From the NCBI RefSeq assembly GCF_905397275.1, contig NZ_CAJPUY010000009.1:186001-250000 (forward strand): a DNA stretch of 64,000 nt, read 5' to 3'. Below the pieces are notes generated by a model. That model searched no databases. It was given only the letters and a program-made list of their open reading frames with translations, and was not told the origin of the DNA. The position numbers were made by a program, and so were the translations under genes. The stretch is from Cupriavidus yeoncheonensis. GTDB taxonomy: Bacteria; Pseudomonadota; Gammaproteobacteria; Burkholderiales; Burkholderiaceae. Every line of letters begins with the position of its first letter. Within the stretch, counting starts at the first letter, position 1. Below, piece after piece: positions 18,736 to 30,435 of this stretch.

Positions 18736-19542
18736 ATGCGCGAGATCATTCACTTTTCCCATGCCAATGGCTTTCCGGTGCCGACGTACCGGAAGCTGTT
18801 CGCCGAGCTTGAAGGCGATTTCGAGTTCCGCGCCGTCGAGCGCTACGGGCACCGGCCCGAGTTCCCGGTGACGCTTGGCTGGCCGCACCTGGTCGAGGAA
18901 CTGCTCGATTCGCTGCAGCGCCAGTACCGCGAGCCGGTGTGGCTGGTGGGGCATTCGCTGGGCGGCTTCCTGTCGCTGATGGCCGCGCTGCGGCGCCCCG
19001 AGTGGGTGCGCGGCGTGGTGATGCTCGATTCGCCGATCATCGCCGGCTGGCGCGCGTCGCTGCTGAAGACCGCGCAGTTGCTGGGCATGGACGAGAAGCC
19101 GGGCCCGGCCGCGGTGACCAGGAACCGGCGCACGCATTGGCCGGATACCGAGGCGGTGTGGGAGCATTTCCGGTCCAAGCCCAATTTCGCGATCTGGGAC
19201 CAGGACATGCTGCGCGACTATGCGGTGCATGGGACCGAGCCCACCGGCAAGGACAGCGAGCGGCAGCTGCGCTTCAACCGCGAGGTCGAATACTGGATCT
19301 ACCGCACCCTGCCGACCAGCCTGGGCCGCAAGGTGGCGCGCGGCGCGCCGGTGCCGGTCGGATTCGTGGCCGGCACGCGCTCGCGCGAGGTGCGGCAATG
19401 TGGCCTTGGCGCGACGCGCAAGCTTGTCGGCGAGAACCTGCGCTTCATCGAGGGCGGGCATCTCTACCCGATGGAACGGCCCCGGGAGACGGCGCAACTG
19501 ATCCGCGAACTGATCGCCGGGATGCGGCGCGAGGGCCGCTGA
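18736..19542 (+). CDS. Alpha/beta hydrolase
   Basis: The 268-residue hydrolase has the nucleophile elbow GHSLGG (Ser ~74), an N-terminal HANGFPVPTY segment like the oxyanion strand, and a C-terminal GGHLYPMERP that supplies the catalytic His. Its start is 12 nt after the Anbu stop on the same strand, so the two are probably cotranscribed. Whether it works with the Anbu set is unknown. The substrate cannot be predicted from sequence. Confidence 0.85.
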   Translation: MREIIHFSHANGFPVPTYRKLFAELEGDFEFRAVERYGHRPEFPVTLGWPHLVEELLDSLQRQYREPVWLVGHSLGGFLSLMAALRRPEWVRGVVMLDSPIIAGWRASLLKTAQLLGMDEKPGPAAVTRNRRTHWPDTEAVWEHFRSKPNFAIWDQDMLRDYAVHGTEPTGKDSERQLRFNREVEYWIYRTLPTSLGRKVARGAPVPVGFVAGTRSREVRQCGLGATRKLVGENLRFIEGGHLYPMERPRETAQLIRELIAGMRREGR

Positions 19543-19637
19543 GCCGCAAGCGGCGAATGCGCCGCAGGCATGCCGCAGACATGCCGCCAATCCGCCGGTG
19601 TCACAATTTCCGGGCCTGCGGGGAACGGGGTCTCATG

Positions 19638-21322
<1,685 letters not shown>

Positions 21323-21348
21323 AGCCGGGCGCCGAGCAGGAGACTTTG

Positions 21349-22218
<870 letters not shown>

Positions 22219-22226
22219 GCAGGCCC

Positions 22227-22264
22227 CGGTTTGTCACCGCCGCTGATCGGGCCGTGACAAACCG
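22227..22264. repeat. 11-bp inverted repeat downstream of kdsA
   Basis: CGGTTTGTCAC (22227-22237) and GTGACAAACCG (22254-22264) are perfectly complementary, with 16 nt between. The repeat starts 8 nt after the kdsA stop and ends 36 nt before the DUF1330 start. There is no T-tract, so it is not a standard terminator. It may be an operator or an RNA hairpin. Confidence 0.6.
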
Positions 22265-22300
22265 TATCGAAAGACAATACAAAACATCCGGAGATACAGC

Positions 22301-22594
22301 ATGGCCGCGGGCTATATCATCGCGTACGTCGACGTGACCGATCCCCAGCAGTACGAGGAATACAAGGTGCTCTCCAGCAAGGCCATGCAGATCCATGGCG
22401 CGGAAGTGCTGGTGCGCGGCGGCAAGGCCGAGAACCTTGAAGGGGAGTGGGCGCCGACCCGCGTCGTCGTGCTGAAATTTCCGAGCTTCGAAGCCGCCAG
22501 GGCCTTCCATGACGGGGAGGCCTACCGCGCTGCCCGCAAGGCACGCGAACACGCGGCGCGCATGAACATGATCGTGGTGGAGGGCGCGGCCTGA
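22301..22594 (+). CDS. DUF1330 family protein
   Basis: This 97-residue protein has a dimeric alpha/beta-barrel (ferredoxin-like) fold typical of DUF1330 (COG5470): AAGYIIAYVDVTDPQQYEEY, GGKAENLEGEW, RVVVLKFPSFEAARAF. No enzymatic function is established for the family. It lies between kdsA and eno with a CGGAG ribosome site upstream. Confidence 0.85.
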   Translation: MAAGYIIAYVDVTDPQQYEEYKVLSSKAMQIHGAEVLVRGGKAENLEGEWAPTRVVVLKFPSFEAARAFHDGEAYRAARKAREHAARMNMIVVEGAA

Positions 22595-22631
22595 GCCGGC
22601 AAGCCCTTTTTTGCCTTTTCCGGGCGCGTGA

Positions 22632-23990
<1,359 letters not shown>

Positions 23991-24020
23991 ACCCAGGCGG
24001 GCGCCTGATGCGCGCCTGAC

Positions 24021-24060
24021 GGCGGCGGCACGGACTCTATCCGTGCCGCCGCCGTTTTTG
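24021..24060 (+). terminator. Intrinsic terminator of eno
   Basis: A perfect 14-bp GC-rich stem (24021-24034 with 24040-24053) and a 5-nt loop are followed by GTTTTTG. It separates eno from ftsB. Confidence 0.92.
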
Positions 24061-24149
24061 TATCCGGATTTGTATCGAAATCTGGCCGGCATTGCCTTCC
24101 GGCCCGAGTTCGCACATCATTGTGCGGAAATTTTCGTCCGCCACGCCTC

Positions 24150-24491
24150 ATGCGCCTGATTTCTTTGCTGTTGTTCGTACTGCTGCTTGCCATCCAGTAT
24201 CCGCTCTGGCTCGGCAAGGGCGGCTGGCTGCGAGTCTGGGAACTCAACCGGCAGGTGCAGGAGCAGGCCACCCGCAACCAGACGCTGAAGTTGCGCAATG
24301 CCAAGCTGGAAGGGGAAGTGAAGGACCTGCAAGACGGCACCGGCGCCATCGAGGAGCGTGCCCGCTATGAACTGGGCATGGTGAAGGACGGCGAGGTGTT
24401 CGTACAGTTCGTCGCGCCGGCGCCCAAGGTCAGTGCCACGCCGCCGCTGCCGCCACCGCCGAATTCGGCCGCCGCTACCGGCCGCCACTGA
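24150..24491 (+). CDS. ftsB: Cell division protein FtsB
   Basis: FtsB is a small bitopic divisome protein that bridges FtsL and FtsQ. The 113-residue product starts [20 protein letters not shown] (single membrane segment, ~3-21). A coiled coil with [20 protein letters not shown] (~38-57) follows, then the conserved [19 protein letters not shown]. The Pro-rich tail is variable. The ATG at 24150 is used because the family begins there; an upstream in-frame ATG (24120) adds an unrelated decapeptide. Its position after eno is conserved in beta- and gammaproteobacteria. Confidence 0.92.
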   Translation: MRLISLLLFVLLLAIQYPLWLGKGGWLRVWELNRQVQEQATRNQTLKLRNAKLEGEVKDLQDGTGAIEERARYELGMVKDGEVFVQFVAPAPKVSATPPLPPPPNSAAATGRH

Positions 24492-24553
24492 GCGCCTGAT
24501 CACGCCTGTTGGCAGCCCCATTGCGGGCGGCCTTGCCATGTGTACCGCCAGTA

Positions 24554-24943
24554 TTACCACCCGTAGTACGGGTAGCCGCCCCAGTAGCCGGGCGAACTGA
24601 CGCTCACGCCACCACCCCAGTGGCCGCCGCCCCAGCCTCCATAGAACAGGTTCCAGCTCGTATTCGGATAGGCGTACGCCGCGCGGTAGGCTGCCTCGGC
24701 GGCCTGCTGGCGGCCGATGGCCACCTCCTGGTCGCGCAGGATCTGCTGGTTCAGGGCATCCAGTTGCTGCATCCGTTCGCCGCTGAGCGGCGCGTTGGAA
24801 GCCGCATCGGGGGCCAGGCGGGCAGTGGCGGGGGTACCGTTGAGATCGCGCGGCACCGGAGCGGCACAGCCGCCGGCCAGCAGCGCGGCAGCCAGCAAGG
24901 CTGGCAGGACAGGCGGGGAGCGGAGGACGCGGGCAACGGGCAT
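24554..24943 (-). CDS. Gly/Tyr-rich small lipoprotein, unknown function
   Basis: This ~129-residue product has a signal peptide ending in the lipobox LAGGC (Cys26). A helical, Gln-rich central part (~55-95) follows, then a C-terminal tail (~100-129) rich in Gly, Trp and Tyr that ends GGYPYYGW. The ATG at 24943 gives a proper lipoprotein signal; ATG 24967 is an alternative. No domain was recognised. It is probably an outer-membrane lipoprotein. Confidence 0.6.
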   Translation of the reverse strand: MPVARVLRSPPVLPALLAAALLAGGCAAPVPRDLNGTPATARLAPDAASNAPLSGERMQQLDALNQQILRDQEVAIGRQQAAEAAYRAAYAYPNTSWNLFYGGWGGGHWGGGVSVSSPGYWGGYPYYGW

Positions 24944-25089
24944 GGCGGCGAGGACTGGCGGGAACATCGGGCGCCAGCTTGTCGGAGCCGGCGCCATCGA
25001 TAACAGCTTAGCTGTTGGACTTGCGCCCCGCAGGGTGGTTCGCACCCGACATACCCGCCGTATCACCGGCCCTGCGGGCCGGTCCCGGA

Positions 25090-26091
25090 TCAGTGATGGT
25101 GATGCGCGCCTTCGCCCGCGCCGGTGGCGACATGCGACGGTGTGAACAGCTGGGCGCAGTCCACGGCGTCGAATTCGTAGCGCTGGCCGCAGAAATCGCA
25201 GTGGATTTCCACATTCCCGCGCTCGGACACGATGCCGTCGATCTCTTCCTGTCCCAGCGAGTGCAGCATGCCCGCCACCTTGTTGCGCGAGCACGAGCAC
25301 TGGAAGTGCGGGGTGAGCGGATCGAAGACGCGCAGGCCGGTCGCCTGCAGGTCTTCCCAGAACAGGCGGCGCAGCAGCGTGTCCGGCGTTTCGGCCAGCA
25401 GCTCTTGCGCCTTCAGCGTGTTGCCGAGCTGGCAGGCGCGGTCCCAGGTGTCCAGATCCTGGGCACGGCCGTGCCCGGCAAGCGCAGAGCCGGTCTCGCC
25501 GACTACCTGCGTGCCGCCGTAGGACGGCAGCTTCTGCAGCAGCATGCCGGCCGCGGCATGGTCATCGGCGGCCAGCCACAGGCGAGTGTCGAGCTGCTCG
25601 GAGGCCTGCATGTAGTGCTCCAGCACGGCGCTCATGCTGGCCAGCGGGCCATGGGCGTCAGCCAGCGGCACAATGCCCTGATAGGGCTGCTGGCCCGGCA
25701 GCTTGTCCTTCGGGTCGAGCGTGATGGCAAAGCGGCCGTGGCCGTGGACGTTCACAAGTTCGGTCAGCGTGGCGTCGTCGGTGATCCGCGCGTCTTCGGC
25801 CAGCTTGGCCGTCGCGCGCATCGACAGGTCGGACAGGCACTCCACCACCAGCATGCGCACCGGGCCGTCGCCATGCAGCTGCATCACGAGCGCACCGTTG
25901 AACTTGAGGTTGGCCGACAGCAGCGCGGCGGCAGCCATCATCTCGCCCAGCACGCGCCGCACGGGCTCGGGATAGGCGTGGCGGCTCAGCACTTCGCGCC
26001 AGGTGGCTTCCATGCGGACCAGTTCGCCGCGCACGGGGGCCGCGTCGAACAGGAATTTCTGCAGGGTGTCGGTAGTGGTCGTATCGGTCAC
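25090..26091 (-). CDS. hslO: Redox-regulated chaperone Hsp33
   Basis: Hsp33 is a holdase chaperone activated by oxidation of four zinc-bound cysteines. The 333-residue product has the C-terminal redox switch motifs FQCSCSRNK (CxC) and CDFCGQRY (CxxC), with substrate-binding segments such as GPVRMLVVE and PYQGIVPL. It ends in a natural HHHH. The start is GTG at 26091, without a clear ribosome site; no ATG fits the family better. Confidence 0.95.
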   Translation of the reverse strand: MTDTTTTDTLQKFLFDAAPVRGELVRMEATWREVLSRHAYPEPVRRVLGEMMAAAALLSANLKFNGALVMQLHGDGPVRMLVVECLSDLSMRATAKLAEDARITDDATLTELVNVHGHGRFAITLDPKDKLPGQQPYQGIVPLADAHGPLASMSAVLEHYMQASEQLDTRLWLAADDHAAAGMLLQKLPSYGGTQVVGETGSALAGHGRAQDLDTWDRACQLGNTLKAQELLAETPDTLLRRLFWEDLQATGLRVFDPLTPHFQCSCSRNKVAGMLHSLGQEEIDGIVSERGNVEIHCDFCGQRYEFDAVDCAQLFTPSHVATGAGEGAHHHH

Positions 26092-26133
26092 AATAATCTG
26101 TCTGTCAATCGGTTGTAGCGGCCGCGGCGCGTG

Positions 26134-26658
26134 TCAGTCGATCCGCTTGAGCTGTTGCTTGTACATGGCCTGGCGCGTGGCATAGGTCTCGGCATTGCGA
26201 TAGAGATTGGCCACGTCCTGGTCGGTCAGTTCGCGCACCACCTTGGCCGGCGCGCCAAGGATCAGCGAGCGATCCGGAAAAACCTTGCCCTCGGTCACCA
26301 CGGCACCTGCGCCAACCAGGCATTCCTTGCCGATCACCGCGCGGTTCAGCACTACGGCCTGGATGCCGATCAGCGAGCCTTCGCCGACGGTGCAGCCGTG
26401 CAGCATGGCCTGGTGGCCAATCGAGACCTTGTCGCCCAGCGTCAGCGGGCAGCCCGGGTCGACGTGCAGCACGGAGCCTTCCTGGATATTGGTGTCCACG
26501 CCCACCACGATCGGTTCGTTGTCGCCCCGGATCACGACGCCCGGCCATGCGCTGGCGCGCGACTTCATGGTCACGTTGCCGATGACGGTGGCTTCCGGGG
26601 CCACATAAGCGTCCGGGTCGATATTGGGAACGAGTTCGCCGAGCTGGTACAGCGCCAT
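26134..26658 (-). CDS. Gamma-carbonic-anhydrase-like hexapeptide protein
   Basis: The 174-residue left-handed beta-helix protein belongs to the YrdA/PaaY/gamma-CA group. It carries VVIRGDNEPI, TNIQEGSVLHVD, SIGHQAMLHGC and GAVVTEGK, which include the three His positions expected to bind a metal (LHVD, IGHQ, LHGC). Activity could be carbonic anhydrase or thioesterase-like. The ATG at 26658 follows AGGAG at a good distance; the frame extends upstream without similarity. It lies 42 nt upstream of hslO on the same strand. Confidence 0.88.
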   Translation of the reverse strand: MALYQLGELVPNIDPDAYVAPEATVIGNVTMKSRASAWPGVVIRGDNEPIVVGVDTNIQEGSVLHVDPGCPLTLGDKVSIGHQAMLHGCTVGEGSLIGIQAVVLNRAVIGKECLVGAGAVVTEGKVFPDRSLILGAPAKVVRELTDQDVANLYRNAETYATRQAMYKQQLKRID

Positions 26659-26788
26659 GGAATCTCCTGCACGAAAGTAGTTATCTGGGGATTGCCGCGC
26701 GTCTTTAAAGAGCGCCGGGGAGTTGCGGTGCGGTCGGCCAGGTGCGCCGGCACGCCGCACGCGGGGCCGGGCACGCCCGGCGTGGCTC

Positions 26789-26794
26789 TACAAT
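26789..26794 (+). promoter_or_regulatory. Possible -10 box for the DUF455 gene
   Basis: TACAAT lies 24 nt upstream of the ATG at 26819. No strong -35 was found. Confidence 0.35.
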
Positions 26795-26818
26795 GGCGGC
26801 AGACCGGATTTTACGCCC

Positions 26819-27682
26819 ATGCCAGAGATTTCACCCGCCGCCCGTTTGCCTGATTCTCCACAAACGTTGCGCCGGCAGGCGCTTGACGTGCTTTGCCTCA
26901 CCGATGCGCGGGACAAGGCCGATGCCGCGCGCGCGCTTTTCCGTGACCTCGCGGAGGCCGACCGCGGCCGTCTGGGCACGGAAGACCACATTGAGGTCGA
27001 TGCGGCGCTGCCCGCACTGTCTATCCCCGGCCGCCCGCCGCGGCCGGAACTGGTGCCGCCGCAACAGGTCGAGCGTCGTCGCTCCCTGCATACCGATGCC
27101 GGCCGCGCCGCCCTGATCCACGCGCTGTGCCATATCGAGTTCAACGCCATCAACCTCGCGCTGGACGCCGTGTGGCGCTTCGCCGGCATGCCGGCGGACT
27201 ACTATCGCGACTGGCTGCGCGTGGCCGACGAGGAGGCGTTCCATTTCACGCTGCTGGCCGATCATCTCGGCACGCTTGGCTTTGGCTACGGCGATTTTCC
27301 CGCCCACAACAGCCTGTGGGAGATGTGCGACCGCACCGCGGGCGACGTGCTGGCGCGCATGGCGCTGGTGCCGCGCACGCTGGAGGCGCGCGGGCTCGAT
27401 GCCTCGCCCCCGGTGCGCGCGAAGCTGGCGGGGGCCGGTGACCACGCGGCCGCTGCCATCATCGACATCATCCTGCGCGATGAAGTGGGGCACGTGGCCA
27501 TCGGCAACCATTGGTACCGATGGCTGTGCGCGCAGCGCGGGCTGGATCCCGTATCGACCTATGCCGCGCTGGCGCACCAGCACCGCGCGCCGAAGCTGCG
27601 CGGGCCGTTCAACCTCGATGCGCGCCGCGCCGCCGGCTTCGACGAGGACGAGCTGGCGTGGCTGGAGGCCTCGGCGGGTTAG
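26819..27682 (+). CDS. DUF455 ferritin-like domain protein
   Basis: This 287-residue protein has a ferritin-like four-helix core. The likely metal-binding segments are CHIEFNAINLALDA, DEEAFHFTLL and RDEVGHVAIGNHWYR, each with Glu/His spacing typical of diiron carboxylate proteins. The family (COG2833) has no firmly assigned function. The ATG at 26819 is the first codon after TACAAT and begins the conserved region soon after. Its stop shares bases with the stop of the convergent acyl-CoA synthetase gene. Confidence 0.85.
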   Translation: MPEISPAARLPDSPQTLRRQALDVLCLTDARDKADAARALFRDLAEADRGRLGTEDHIEVDAALPALSIPGRPPRPELVPPQQVERRRSLHTDAGRAALIHALCHIEFNAINLALDAVWRFAGMPADYYRDWLRVADEEAFHFTLLADHLGTLGFGYGDFPAHNSLWEMCDRTAGDVLARMALVPRTLEARGLDASPPVRAKLAGAGDHAAAAIIDIILRDEVGHVAIGNHWYRWLCAQRGLDPVSTYAALAHQHRAPKLRGPFNLDARRAAGFDEDELAWLEASAG

Positions 27683-29409
27683 CGCTTGCCGCCCGCACGC
27701 TCCTGCTCCAGCAGCCTGAGCACCCGCCGCTGGACCTTCCCGGTAGTCGTCATCGGCAACTGGTCGATGAACTCGATCTTCTTCGGGTACTCGTAAGGCG
27801 CGAGCTGGCCGCGTACGTGCTCCTGCAGCGCGGTCACCAGCGCGGCGTCGCTGTCGAATGAGCGCGCCACCGAAGGCGTCAACACGATGAAGGCCTTGAC
27901 CACCGCGCCGCGCTCGGTGTCCGGCGAGGGCACCACCGCGCAGTTGGACACGGCCGGATGCTTGAGCAGACAGTTCTCGATTTCGCTCGGACCGATGCGG
28001 TAGCCCGACGACTTGAACACATCGTCGGCACGGCCCTGGTACCAGAGGTAGCCGTCGGCATCGATGCGGGCCAGGTCGCCGGTGCGGCACCAGCGCAGGC
28101 CGTCGCGCTCCACGTATCTCGCGGCCGTGGCGGCTTCGTTCTTCCAGTAGCCGAGGAAGAAGACCGGGTCGCCATGGCCGTGGATGTCGGTGGCGCAGAC
28201 CGCGATCTCGCCGCCCTCGCCGGGCGCGCACGGCCGGCCTTCGTCATCGATGACCTGGACGCGATGGCCGGGGTAGGGCCGGCCCATCGAACCCGGCCGC
28301 GCCGGCCAGCCCAGGCACGCGTCGTCATGCTGTGCCGTGCAGTTGCCGACGATATAGTTGATCTCGGTCTGGCCGAACATCTCGTTGACGACCACGCCCA
28401 TGGCATCGCGGCACCAGGTGAAGACGGTTTCGCCGACGGCTTCGCCGGCGCTCATCAGTGCGCGCAGCTTCAGTGTGTAGCGCTGCCGCGGCTCGGGGCA
28501 GGCCTTCATCATCTGCTTCAGCGCCGTGGGAAAAAGGAAGGTGTTGGTGACGCCGTAGCGTTCCAGTAGCTCGAATGCGCGCTCGGCCGAGAACCGTCCC
28601 TGGTAGCCTACGATCGGCTTGCCGAAGTAGAGCGCCGGCATCAGTGCATCCCATAGTCCGCCGGTCCAGGCCCAGTCGGCGGGGCTCCAGAACACGTCAT
28701 CGCCGTGCGGATACCAGTTCTGCGAGCAGACAAAGCCAGGGAGGTTGCCGATCAGCGCCCGGTGCGGGATCAGTGCGCCTTTGGGCGGACCCGTGGTGCC
28801 GCTGGTGTAGATCAGCACGGCGGCTTCGTCGGCCTTGGTCTGCTCGGCCGTGAAGGCCGGCAGCTGCGCGGCCAGCAGGACGTCCCAGTCGTGGTCGCCA
28901 CGGCCGCGCGCATCGCCGGCGGCGATCACGGTGGCGAGGGTCGGGCATTCCGGTCGCGCGGCGAGCACGTTGTCGATCGAGGTCTCGTCCGCGATCGCCA
29001 CGACGGATTCGCTATGGCTGATACGGTAAGCGAGCGCCTCCGGCCCGAACAGCATCGACAGCGGTGTGGCGATGGCGCCGAGCTGGGAGACCGCCATGTA
29101 GGCGATGGCCGTCTCGATGCGCTGCGGCATCACGATGGCGACGCGGTCGCCGCGCTGTACGCCAAGCGCGCGCAGTGCCGCGGACAGCCGGTTGGCTTCC
29201 GCCTGGAGATGCGCAAAGCTGAACGCGTCGCGACGCCCGTCTTCATGCTCGGTATAGACCGCGATGCGGTCGGCGGTTGCCGGGTCGCGTGCCCAGCGGC
29301 CGCAGCACGCTTCGGCCAGGTTGAAGTGCGCGGGCACCGCCCAGCGGAAGGTGTCGTAGAGCTCCTCGTAGTCGTCGCGCCGGCTTGCCGGCAGGGCCGC
29401 TGCTGCCAT
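27679..29409 (-). CDS. AMP-binding acyl-CoA synthetase
   Basis: This 576-residue enzyme activates a carboxylic acid to its CoA thioester through an acyl-adenylate. It has the P-loop YTSGTTGPPKG (~203-213), the FGQTE adenylate motif, the TGDLARIDADGY hinge region and the C-terminal catalytic Lys in TTTGKVQRR. Its length and motifs resemble medium-chain (ACSM-like) synthetases, but chain length cannot be told from sequence. An AAGGAG ribosome site precedes the ATG at 29409. A TetR-like palindrome lies 36 nt upstream, which suggests regulation by an acyl-CoA-responsive repressor. Confidence 0.9.
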   Translation of the reverse strand: MAAAALPASRRDDYEELYDTFRWAVPAHFNLAEACCGRWARDPATADRIAVYTEHEDGRRDAFSFAHLQAEANRLSAALRALGVQRGDRVAIVMPQRIETAIAYMAVSQLGAIATPLSMLFGPEALAYRISHSESVVAIADETSIDNVLAARPECPTLATVIAAGDARGRGDHDWDVLLAAQLPAFTAEQTKADEAAVLIYTSGTTGPPKGALIPHRALIGNLPGFVCSQNWYPHGDDVFWSPADWAWTGGLWDALMPALYFGKPIVGYQGRFSAERAFELLERYGVTNTFLFPTALKQMMKACPEPRQRYTLKLRALMSAGEAVGETVFTWCRDAMGVVVNEMFGQTEINYIVGNCTAQHDDACLGWPARPGSMGRPYPGHRVQVIDDEGRPCAPGEGGEIAVCATDIHGHGDPVFFLGYWKNEAATAARYVERDGLRWCRTGDLARIDADGYLWYQGRADDVFKSSGYRIGPSEIENCLLKHPAVSNCAVVPSPDTERGAVVKAFIVLTPSVARSFDSDAALVTALQEHVRGQLAPYEYPKKIEFIDQLPMTTTGKVQRRVLRLLEQERAGGKR

Positions 29410-29434
29410 GCTGCTGTCTCCTTGTCAGTCTCGC

Positions 29435-29458
29435 TATAATTCTGCGAACGATCGTTCG
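29435..29458. promoter_or_regulatory. Promoter with TetR-like operator between synthetase and hydrolase genes
   Basis: A plus-strand TATAAT (29435-29440) is followed by the perfect 14-bp palindrome CGAACGATCGTTCG (29445-29458), which would straddle the transcription start. AACG-N2-CGTT-type palindromes are common TetR-family operators, including those of fatty-acid regulators. The palindrome is also 36 nt upstream of the divergent synthetase ATG. The regulator gene is not in the window. Confidence 0.6.
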
Positions 29459-29530
29459 ATTCTAAGCGGGCTTCCGCGCCGGCTCCCGGGGCCGGGCCAG
29501 GCTGGGAAAGTCCGCAACCAGGGGAGACAA

Positions 29531-30424
29531 ATGACAATCAAGGAAACCTCGCGTTCTGAATTTATCACGTTGCGAGGGCTGCGCTACCACGTGCGCCAAT
29601 GGGGAACACCGGGCGCGCCCAGGCTGTTCATGCTGCATGGCTGGATGGACGTGGCGGCATCGTTCCAGTTCCTGGTGGACTGCCTGGAGCGCGAGTGGCA
29701 CGTGATCGCGCCCGACTGGCGCGGCTTTGGCGAAAGCGACTGGCCGACGCGCTATCCGGGCACGCAGTCATACTGGTTTGCCGACTACGTTGCCGACCTG
29801 GAAGCACTGCTCGACCACTACCAGCCCGAAGGGCAGGTGGACCTGGTGGGGCACAGCATGGGTGCCAACGTGGCCTGCCTGTACGCCGGCATCCGCCCCG
29901 GGCGCGTGCGCCGGGTGGTGGATCTCGAGGGCTTTGGCATGACGCAGACACGCGCCGAGCAGGCGCCGAAACGCTATGCGCGCTGGCTCGATGAACTGCG
30001 CGAAGGGCCGGAGTTGCGCGCCTACGACGAAGTGGCCGGCGTGGCGGCTCGCCTGCAGAAGACCAATCCGCGCCTGCCGGATGATCGCGCCGCGTTCCTC
30101 GCCGAGCACTGGTCGCGCCGCAACCAAGCCGGACGCTGGGAAATCCTCGGTGATCCCGCGCACAAGCTGGTGAATCCGGTGCTGTACCGGCTCGATGAGG
30201 TCATGGCGATCTGGGCGCAGGTGAGCGCCCCGGTGCTGCACGTGGAAGCCCGCGACTCGGAGACGCTGCGCCATATCGCACACAAGCAGACGCTTGAGGA
30301 ATTCCGCGAGCGCTTCCGCGCGTTTCGCGATTTCCGCGAGGCGGTGATCGATGATGCGGGCCACATGCTGCATCATGACCAGCCCGCTGCGGTCGCGGCG
30401 CTGATCGAATCGTTCTGCGCCTGA
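29531..30424 (+). CDS. Alpha/beta hydrolase
   Basis: The 297-residue hydrolase carries MLHGWMDVAASFQF (oxyanion region), DWRGFGESDWP, the nucleophile elbow GHSMGAN (Ser ~115), and a C-terminal DDAGHMLHHDQP with the catalytic His. This matches the epoxide hydrolase/esterase branch, substrate unknown. The ATG at 29531 follows an AGGGGAG ribosome site. It is divergent from the acyl-CoA synthetase and shares the operator region, so a joint role in acyl or ester catabolism is possible. It converges with the reductase gene at a distance of 11 nt. Confidence 0.85.
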   Translation: MTIKETSRSEFITLRGLRYHVRQWGTPGAPRLFMLHGWMDVAASFQFLVDCLEREWHVIAPDWRGFGESDWPTRYPGTQSYWFADYVADLEALLDHYQPEGQVDLVGHSMGANVACLYAGIRPGRVRRVVDLEGFGMTQTRAEQAPKRYARWLDELREGPELRAYDEVAGVAARLQKTNPRLPDDRAAFLAEHWSRRNQAGRWEILGDPAHKLVNPVLYRLDEVMAIWAQVSAPVLHVEARDSETLRHIAHKQTLEEFRERFRAFRDFREAVIDDAGHMLHHDQPAAVAALIESFCA

Positions 30425-30435
30425 ACGCGTGTGCC

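Noticed and set aside
26704-26713. TCTTTAAAGA palindrome upstream of the carbonic-anhydrase-like gene
   Set aside because: It is only 10 bp, with mismatches beyond it, which is too short to support as an operator.
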